NCBI RefSeq assembly: GCF_021130785.1
Contig: NC_060212.1
Span: forward strand, 150,998,501-151,062,500
Length of the DNA: 64,000 nt
Reading direction: 5' to 3'
Source: Homalodisca vitripennis
Taxonomy: Eukaryota; Arthropoda; Insecta; Hemiptera; Cicadellidae
The stretch's first letter is position 1, and each line of letters begins with the position of its first letter. The translations under genes and the position numbers were made by a program. This document shows, piece by piece, positions 60,401 through 64,000 of the stretch. The notes under the pieces were generated by a model, which saw only the letters and a list, made by a program, of their open reading frames with translations, was not told where the DNA came from and searched no databases.

Positions 60401-63344
60401 GTACCTTCTTTAGCTCTGTAATTTCTATGTGCTACTAATTACTTATGGTGCAGTGTTCTAAAGTATTTTACTTCTGTGTTGTAAAAGATCATTAAGTCAA
60501 TCTTTTTGTATGTATTGAAACTGTGTTCACTTTATTTTTTGCTTTTTTATATTTGCCACCCTGTTAGCCTCAACATCGCTTTTTTCCACCCATTAATTGC
60601 CAAAAACCCTGGGGATTGCGTCGAAAAAAGTCAGGGAAAAATGAAAAATTTGGTCTGGAAATCAGGGAAAAGTCAGGGAATTTCATTATTGGACTCCTGT
60701 AGCAACCCTGTGAAAGCAAGTTGTATCAAATTGCTCTAATGCTAAAAAAAAAATAATAATTTTTAATTTTTTCGAAGTTATATATTTTTTTATGTTTATT
60801 GGTCTTGCAACTGATGAAAACATATGATAGTTTTTGTATTGCTTTTATTTTATTTACATATGAGTACATATACAGTTAAATATACACGGCAGTATATAAA
60901 GTACAATAAACGTTCCTGAAAGTAGCAAAAGTTATCACAACAGTAATATATATTATTTATACAAAATTAGTAGATAATGAAGGGAACAAATCCATGACAA
61001 ATATGGAATATATAAAGAACACAAAAAAAGGCACACTAGTATTGGACTTGTGTGTGGTAAATCTCAAAACACTCATCTGGATGGAGGGCAGGCTTGGCCT
61101 CACATGTTTTACATAGATATATAGTTTATCACATTATCGATATGAATAACCTCGCACAATAGGTAGCTAAAGCAGTATAGCAGGTTATAAACAATAAACA
61201 ATACACAGCGGCCGCCGGCAGCTGACTGTCATGCGCGAGTATTTCCGCTTAGAGCGTACAGCTTGCTCACTGGCGATGGTGCGGACTGACAAAGCAAACC
61301 AAAGTTTCCGTTGTGATTGGTCCCAGCTGTTTTGATGAGTCACGCTTCACATTGCGTCATATTAAAACACCAAATATTTACTCTCAAGCATTCTGGCGGC
61401 AATTTGTTGAACTAACATAAATATATATTGCGTTGTCAGGGGATTCCGCGATCTATTCCGCTTAGAACGTTTCGAGTTAGATTTACTCAGCGGAATATTC
61501 CGCTTACAGCGTACGAAGGGTTAGGTCAACATATGTTGGTTAGCCAAAAACACGCATACCTAGACAAAGCTCTTTTTTATAAGTCATAAGATTTAAATTG
61601 ATATGTGTGGCTCAATGCCCCATCTCAGATTGACTGTTCTACATTAACATCTTCACTGTTACACAAGTTATGTACCCAGGGTCGTTCGCAGTTTTGGCGG
61701 ACCCCAGAAAAGATATTTGGCTCGGCCCCGGCATGTCCTGCCACCCTCCTCTCAACAAGTGTGGCGGGACTGCACTGGGTCCCTTGAGGGTTCAGACCTG
61801 GTAAAATTGTCAGAAAAAACCGGTCTGAGTACAGGCCTGTATGTACCAACAATAGAACAGCCAGAATAGTAGTAAGTTGCTTGCACCTATGTGTTAAACT
61901 GCGATACATCTCTAGCTACAAAATACATTTTTAAAACCTTCACTGTGACTCAGGTCTTGTACCAACATTAGGACAGCTGTAGTAAATGGTGTGCACTGTA
62001 GTCAGTGTGTTAAACCTGTGATACGTCTCTATCTGAAAATTTAGAAACATTCACTTTGGAACCTTTGCCATTTAAATAGGAATGATGAATTGGATGACCA
62101 TATGATTGATAATCTTCTTCAAGTTTGTCCAGTCTGTCATCACCACTTTGTGTGTGACTGTTACAGATATGCTGAGGTGATGAAGATGATAATCGAGAAA
62201 GTGGGAGGGAGGAGGAGAGTTTGGTGTTCAAATGTACCTCATCATCTTCCTGAAGTTTGTCATGTGTCATCACCATTTTGTAACTGTTACAGACATGCTG
62301 AGGTGATGAAGAAGATAATCGAGACAGTACTGGAGGGAGGAGGAGAGTTGGGTGTCCACATGTACCTCATCATCTTCCTGAAGTTTGTCCATGTCTGTCA
62401 TCACCATTTTGTAACTGTTACATACATGCTGAGGTGATGAAGAAGATAATCGAGACAGTACTGGTGGGAGGAGGAGAGTTGGGTGTCCACATGTACCTCA
62501 TCATCTTCCTGAAGTTTGTCATGTGTCATCACTATTTTGTAACTGTTACAGACATGCTGAGGTGATGAAGAAGATAATCGAGACAGTACTGGAGGGAGGA
62601 GGAGAGTTGGGTGTCCACATGTACCTCATCATCTTCCTGAAGTTTGTCCAGTCTGTCATCACCATTTTGTAACTGTTACATACATGCTGAGGTGATGAAG
62701 AAGATAATCGAGACAGTACTGGAGGGAGGAGGAGAGTTGGGTGTCCACATGTACCTCATCATCTTCCTGAAGTTTGTCATGTGTCATCACCATTTTGTAA
62801 CTGTTACAGACATGCTGAGGTGATGAAGAAGATAATCGAGACAGTACTGGAGGGAGGAGGAGAGTTGGGTGTCCACATGTACCTCATCATCTTCCTGAAG
62901 TTTGTCATGTGTCATCACCATTTTGTAACTGTTACAGACATGCTGAGGTGATGAAGAAGATAATCGAGACAGTACTGGAGGGAGGAGGAGAGTTGGGTGT
63001 CCACATGTACCTCATCATCTTCCTGAAGTTTGTCATGTGTCATCACCATTTTGTAACTGTTACAGACATGCTGAGGTGATGAAGAAGATAATCGAGACAG
63101 TACTGGAGGGAGGAGGAGAGTTGGGTGTCCACATGTACCTCATCATCTTCCTGAAGTTTGTCATGTGTCATCACCATTTTGTAACTGTTACAGACATGCT
63201 GAGGTGATGAAGAAGATAATCGAGACAGTACTGGAGGGAGGAGGAGAGTTGGGTGTCCACATGTACCTCATCATCTTCCTCAAGTTTGTCCAGTCTGTCA
63301 TCCCTACAATCGACTATGATCACACCAAGAATTTCTCCATGTGA
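45425..63344 (+). CDS. ATG3: ATG3, E2-like ubiquitin-fold ligase for ATG8/LC3 lipidation
   Basis: Seven exons (45425-45496, 53385-53573, 57232-57369, 58371-58493, 59739-59882, 59976-60103, 63194-63344) join in phase to 945 bases: 314 residues plus TGA, the same length as mammalian ATG3. The product takes ATG8/LC3 from the E1-like ATG7 as a thioester and transfers it to phosphatidylethanolamine on growing autophagosome membranes. Visible marks: N-terminal amphipathic helix (residues 1-20), conserved [20 protein letters not shown] (about 33-52), an acidic flexible loop (about 145-160), [11 protein letters not shown] (in exon 5), and the catalytic Cys264 in the HPC motif. Start choice: the ATG gives the conserved N-terminal helix. 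Splice sites are all GT-AG. Odd features: exons 3 and 7 have extra partial copies just upstream. Confidence 0.97.
45697..48009. repeat. Four terminus-like copies of an AGTATAATAAG motif
   Basis: Copies at 45697-45717 and 47984-48009 read GCAGTATAATAAGCG-like on +; copies at 47131-47154 and 47903-47925 are inverted. The first and third share a longer flank (GTCCAACA, TCGAGTGAT), and the other two share GTGGCCACCA-type flanks. So two related families of inverted-repeat elements are mixed here. Which end pairs with which is not resolved beyond the 45697/47925 match. Confidence 0.6.
46154..46719 (+). mobile_element. 566-bp inverted-repeat element with a CxxC frame (Merlin-like?)
   Basis: The ends are inverted: GGGTAGGGTAC plus AAGCGGACCCGGTTTTT-type sequence at the left, complement at the right. 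The + frame at 46360 reads [20 protein letters not shown], then [20 protein letters not shown], before running into a hydrophobic tail that is probably non-coding read-through. The short W-x-x-x-x-GL ... CxxC pattern recalls the N terminus of ISXO2/Merlin-type transposases, but the match is weak. It could be any deleted DNA element. Confidence 0.5.
48477..49375 (+). pseudogene. mariner transposase relic, interrupted by a LINE tail
   Basis: The + strand reads [11 protein letters not shown], then [11 protein letters not shown] (place of the first Asp motif), [38 protein letters not shown] (second Asp lost: FHQN instead of FHQD) and [15 protein letters not shown] (third Asp). Stops and a missing N-terminal third make it dead. 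A 200-bp retroposed fragment splits it at 49071-49270. Confidence 0.8.
49071..49270 (+). mobile_element. Severely truncated LINE tail with 11-bp target duplication
   Basis: AACGGGTAATT occurs at 49060-49070 and again at 49271-49281. Between them are 200 bp encoding the last residues of a non-LTR element ([20 protein letters not shown] ... WRQLVGEAK) and a GTAAGA-type tail repeat. The RPRGRP...W...D form is the common C terminus of RTE-like LINEs. Heavy 5' truncation is normal for target-primed insertion. Confidence 0.85.
49376..49667. other. Intron remainder, no feature
   Basis: ATG3 intron 1 sequence between the mariner relic and the SINE. Nothing recognised. Confidence 0.5.
49668..49911 (-). 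mobile_element. tRNA-headed SINE with poly(A) tail
   Basis: On the minus strand a type II tRNA-like head (49828-49907) opens the element: GTGCCGATGGCCGAGCGGTC (A box), anticodon-type loop TTTTGAG, a long variable arm and GCAGGTTCGAATCCTG (B box). A 140-base unrelated body and an A-rich tail (T run at 49668-49690 on +) follow. The long variable arm points to a Leu/Ser tRNA ancestor, though the loop would read UUG; several acceptor pairs are broken. The head-body-tail order is that of a SINE. Confidence 0.7.
49912..51505. other. ATG3 intron 1, nothing recognised
   Basis: AT-rich intronic sequence; the small open frames in it look random. Confidence 0.5.
51510..52818. mobile_element. piggyBac-like TTAA element, 1.3 kb
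   Basis: TTAA at 51506-51509 and 52819-52822; inverted ends CCCTCCATCAGGCGCT and complement of CCCTACATCGGGCGCT. The motif GGCGCTCACGGA recurs inside both ends (about 51546 and 52609), with weaker versions near 52525 and 52565. It holds a short + frame unrelated to piggyBac (see 51735-52067). No transposase core is seen. Confidence 0.75.
51735..52067 (+). pseudogene. C-terminal fragment of a non-LTR element (RTE-like)
   Basis: A 110-residue frame reads [20 protein letters not shown], then [20 protein letters not shown]. This W-x-x-E-[IL]-K-E-D-[LM] block plus the basic SERMKKYW end matches the tail I know from insect RTE-like LINEs. It lies wholly inside the TTAA element, so it was carried or inserted there. 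It could also be an unrelated coiled-coil frame. Confidence 0.5.
53385..53573 (+). CDS. ATG3: ATG3 exon 2
   Basis: 63 codons between GCATGACAG and CAG|GTATGT. Encodes the conserved [20 protein letters not shown] block and a Cys-rich end ([10 protein letters not shown]), part of the E2-like fold. Confidence 0.97.
53574..54265. other. ATG3 intron 2, AT-rich, nothing recognised
   Basis: No exon or element recognised in this part of the intron. Confidence 0.5.
54270..54920 (-). mobile_element. Probable DNA transposon relic
   Basis: Starts with GCAGGGTGAACAAAAACACC, which resembles Tc1/IS630-type termini. Near 54845-54905 the minus strand reads [15 protein letters not shown], like the C-terminal GGHFEHL motif of insect DDE_3 transposases. 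The rest is unrecognisable and the borders are uncertain. Confidence 0.35.
55036..55194 (+). pseudogene. ATG3 exon 3, broken copy A
   Basis: A 159-bp unit: acceptor TTGTTTTACAG, then 117 bases matching exon 3 (55036-55152), then 42 bases of intron 3'-end sequence leading to the next copy. Relative to the true exon it lacks one base near 55090, so the frame reads DGMGRHSQH and stops. It also lacks the natural 3' end and donor of exon 3. Confidence 0.9.
55195..57231 (+). pseudogene. ATG3 exon 3, broken copy B, split by a LINE
   Basis: Second 159-bp unit. Its 5' part is at 55195-about 55241 (with a 3-base insertion), then comes a LINE (55242-57104), and its remainder resumes at 57105-57189 followed by the intron end (57190-57231) that serves as the acceptor of the intact exon. 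Copy B is closer to the intact exon than copy A. Confidence 0.9.
55242..57104 (+). pseudogene. 5'-truncated LINE inserted in exon-3 copy B
   Basis: The + strand reads [12 protein letters not shown], then [32 protein letters not shown] (motif A), [20 protein letters not shown] (motif B), CADGTTLF in place of YADDT (motif C), and a C-terminal [12 protein letters not shown]. At least five frame breaks. The end has AATAAA and a GATTCTT repeat tail. The sequence around both edges (AGATAGGAAATG at the left, AGACAGAAGATG at the right) looks like a diverged 12-14-bp target duplication. jockey/CR1/L2-type by motif form. Confidence 0.85.
57232..57369 (+). CDS. ATG3: ATG3 exon 3 (intact copy)
   Basis: 46 codons, [20 protein letters not shown] then [11 protein letters not shown] ... 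LDEDIN. Acceptor TTGTTTTACAG is shared with the broken copies; donor AAT|GTAAAT is unique to this copy. The phase is 0 on both sides. Confidence 0.95.
57370..58370. other. ATG3 intron 3, nothing recognised
   Basis: AT-rich; no repeat border or frame stands out. Confidence 0.5.
58371..58493 (+). CDS. ATG3: ATG3 exon 4
   Basis: 41 codons; acceptor GTTTTATAG, donor GAG|GTGAGG. Encodes the acidic flexible region (an eight-residue-plus Asp/Glu run followed by [11 protein letters not shown]), which in ATG3 proteins contacts ATG7 and ATG12. Confidence 0.95.
58494..59738. other. ATG3 intron 4
   Basis: Near 58552 CAGTAAAACTGTAATTATCG resembles a pogo/Tigger-type end without a visible partner. Otherwise nothing recognised. 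Confidence 0.4.
59739..59882 (+). CDS. ATG3: ATG3 exon 5
   Basis: 48 codons; acceptor CTTTTCAG, donor GAG|GTAAGT. Encodes [20 protein letters not shown] and FGYDE, part of the E2 core. Confidence 0.97.
59976..60103 (+). CDS. ATG3: ATG3 exon 6 (catalytic Cys)
   Basis: Acceptor GTTAACAG, donor CAG|GTGAAC. 42 codons plus two bases: [20 protein letters not shown] ... SVHPC. The catalytic Cys264 is the last whole codon, so everything after it depends on which downstream acceptor is used. Confidence 0.97.
60253..60685. repeat. Two clusters of TCAGGGAAAAGTCAGGGAA repeats
   Basis: At 60253-60375 and 60628-60685, variants of TCAGGGAAAAGTCAGGGAA and TGGAAATCAGGGAAAAGT recur in the same orientation. 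The pattern looks like the terminal repeats of a DNA element, but the type is not recognised and no inverted partner is seen. It lies in ATG3 intron 6. Confidence 0.6.
60690..62106. other. ATG3 intron 6, middle part
   Basis: TTCCGCTTAGAGCGTAC (about 61246) and TTCCGCTTAGAACG / TTCCGCTTACAGCGTAC (61455-61515) are related short repeats. The last leads into GAAGGGTTAGG, close to a piggyBac-type AAGGGTTAA end, possibly a decayed TTAA element. No exon recognised. Confidence 0.4.
62167..63193 (+). repeat. Tandem array: eight partial copies of ATG3's last exon with its acceptor
   Basis: Exon-like starts lie at 62167, 62293, 62424, 62552, 62682, 62810, 62938 and 63066, before the intact exon at 63194. 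Spacings are 126, 131, 128, 130, 128, 128, 128 and 128. A fragment of a further unit end precedes the first (62107-62166). Each unit is about 110 bases of exon (up to GTCATC of the LKFVQSVI region) fused to about 20 bases of intron end (ACCATTTTGTAACTGTTACAG). Six of the eight keep the AG acceptor; units at 62424 and 62682 have TTACAT instead. None contains the natural C-terminal codons or stop. The first unit is the most diverged. Confidence 0.97.
63194..63344 (+). CDS. ATG3: ATG3 exon 7 (intact last exon)
   Basis: Acceptor ACTGTTACAG; completes the split Arg and encodes [36 protein letters not shown] and the terminal [13 protein letters not shown] before TGA. It is the only copy in the array with the conserved C terminus. 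Confidence 0.95.
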
Positions 63345-64000
63345 TCTGTTTACATAATGGTTTACCATTTTTATATGAGTTGTGGTGTGTGCATTCCATT
63401 AGTATTGTAAGAATTAAATTAATGCTAATACTCGTCACGTTTTCATGCTTTATTGTTATCTCAAAGCATCAGTTGAGCAAACCAGATCTGTCCAAGTTCA
63501 CACACAACACAGGTGGTCACTAGCCACTTTAATTTCTTGGTTATTTATTTTAGTAATGGCTTTTGAAATATATTTTACATTTAGCTTTTTAAAGAATTTA
63601 TTAGTCTTGAATATTAATTTTTATGTTGATATGATATGTTTATACTGAATTGCCTTAAAGAATATAAGGTTTGAATAGATATATACAAAGAAACTAAGAA
63701 ATGCTAAATATAAAATAATATAATAAACATTTTAAAGGGTACTAAAATTGTAATATCAAATAAAATATGTTGTTTTTATGAATAATTTTAGAGTTCCATA
63801 TTATAGATTATCCATACGTATAATCTACCATGTATTTTGTAGTTTTAAAAGATGTAATAATCATGATATCTCAATAATTTAAAAAGTGGTATTATATACT
63901 TTTTGTTAATGCCATAGATAAGAAATGGTAATAAGGCATGAATATGAGGTAGAGTCAAAAAGTTGTGTAAGTCAGTTTAAATGTATTTATTGAACAAAAG
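63345..64000 (+). terminator. ATG3 3' UTR with candidate poly(A) signals
   Basis: AATAAA hexamers at 63722-63727 and 63759-63764 are the best candidates for the polyadenylation signal, 380-420 bases after the stop. No downstream element can be judged. Nothing else is recognised to the window end. Confidence 0.4.

Noticed and set aside
62167..63344. Regular repeats that superficially look like a CRISPR-type array
   Set aside because: Units are about 128 bp, encode ATG3 exon sequence and have no short unique spacers; the host is a eukaryote with introns.

Overview
The window looks like an AT-rich, intron-rich insect nuclear genome (possibly hemipteran, but the order is inferred only from general style). 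It carries two cellular genes on the + strand, both with large introns, in a dense graveyard of transposable elements. No bacterial-type operon, CRISPR array or rRNA was seen.

Gene 1 (285-32765, 5' end outside the window) is a C2H2 zinc-finger protein. Twelve exons join in phase to give 628 visible residues: 13 C2H2 fingers, then a long finger-free C-terminal tail with short T-x-DG-type repeats. One intron uses a GC-AG donor, and that choice is the one the reading phase allows. An extra candidate alternative exon lies at 29160-29248.

Gene 2 (45425-63344) is ATG3, the E2-like enzyme that conjugates ATG8/LC3 to phosphatidylethanolamine. Seven exons give a 314-residue protein with the catalytic Cys at position 264 in an HPC motif. 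Two of its exons are tandemly amplified in place. Exon 3 exists as two broken copies plus the intact one (about 159-bp unit), and one broken copy is split by a LINE. The last exon exists as eight partial copies plus the intact one (about 128-bp unit, 62167-63344). In both cases the unit is the intron's 3' end with its splice acceptor plus the 5' part of the exon, and only the last copy is complete. This is the most unusual structure in the window.

Mobile elements, left to right: an IS630/Tc1-type transposase relic (690-1775); TTAA-flanked piggyBac-like elements at 1860-2917, 3773-4180, 5469-10656 (itself carrying a solo LTR and a mariner), 14184-15209 (inside a minus-strand LINE with RNase H), probably 29634-30300, and 51510-52818; more non-LTR relics at 16540-17500, 21283-21650, 40740-42450, 44400-44720 and 55242-57104; a foldback DNA element with about 488-bp inverted arms (30311-31638); a retroposon with a perfect 12-bp target duplication (26953-27246); a tRNA-headed SINE (49668-49911); a possible PIF/Harbinger relic with a MADF-like frame (42660-43200); a possible Merlin-like element (46154-46719); and a mariner relic interrupted by a 200-bp LINE tail (48477-49375). 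A 5 x 130-bp tandem array lies in the minus-strand LINE (12326-12975).

The two cellular genes share no evident pathway. Their common feature is that all the transposons sit in introns or between the genes, so the exon phases stay intact.
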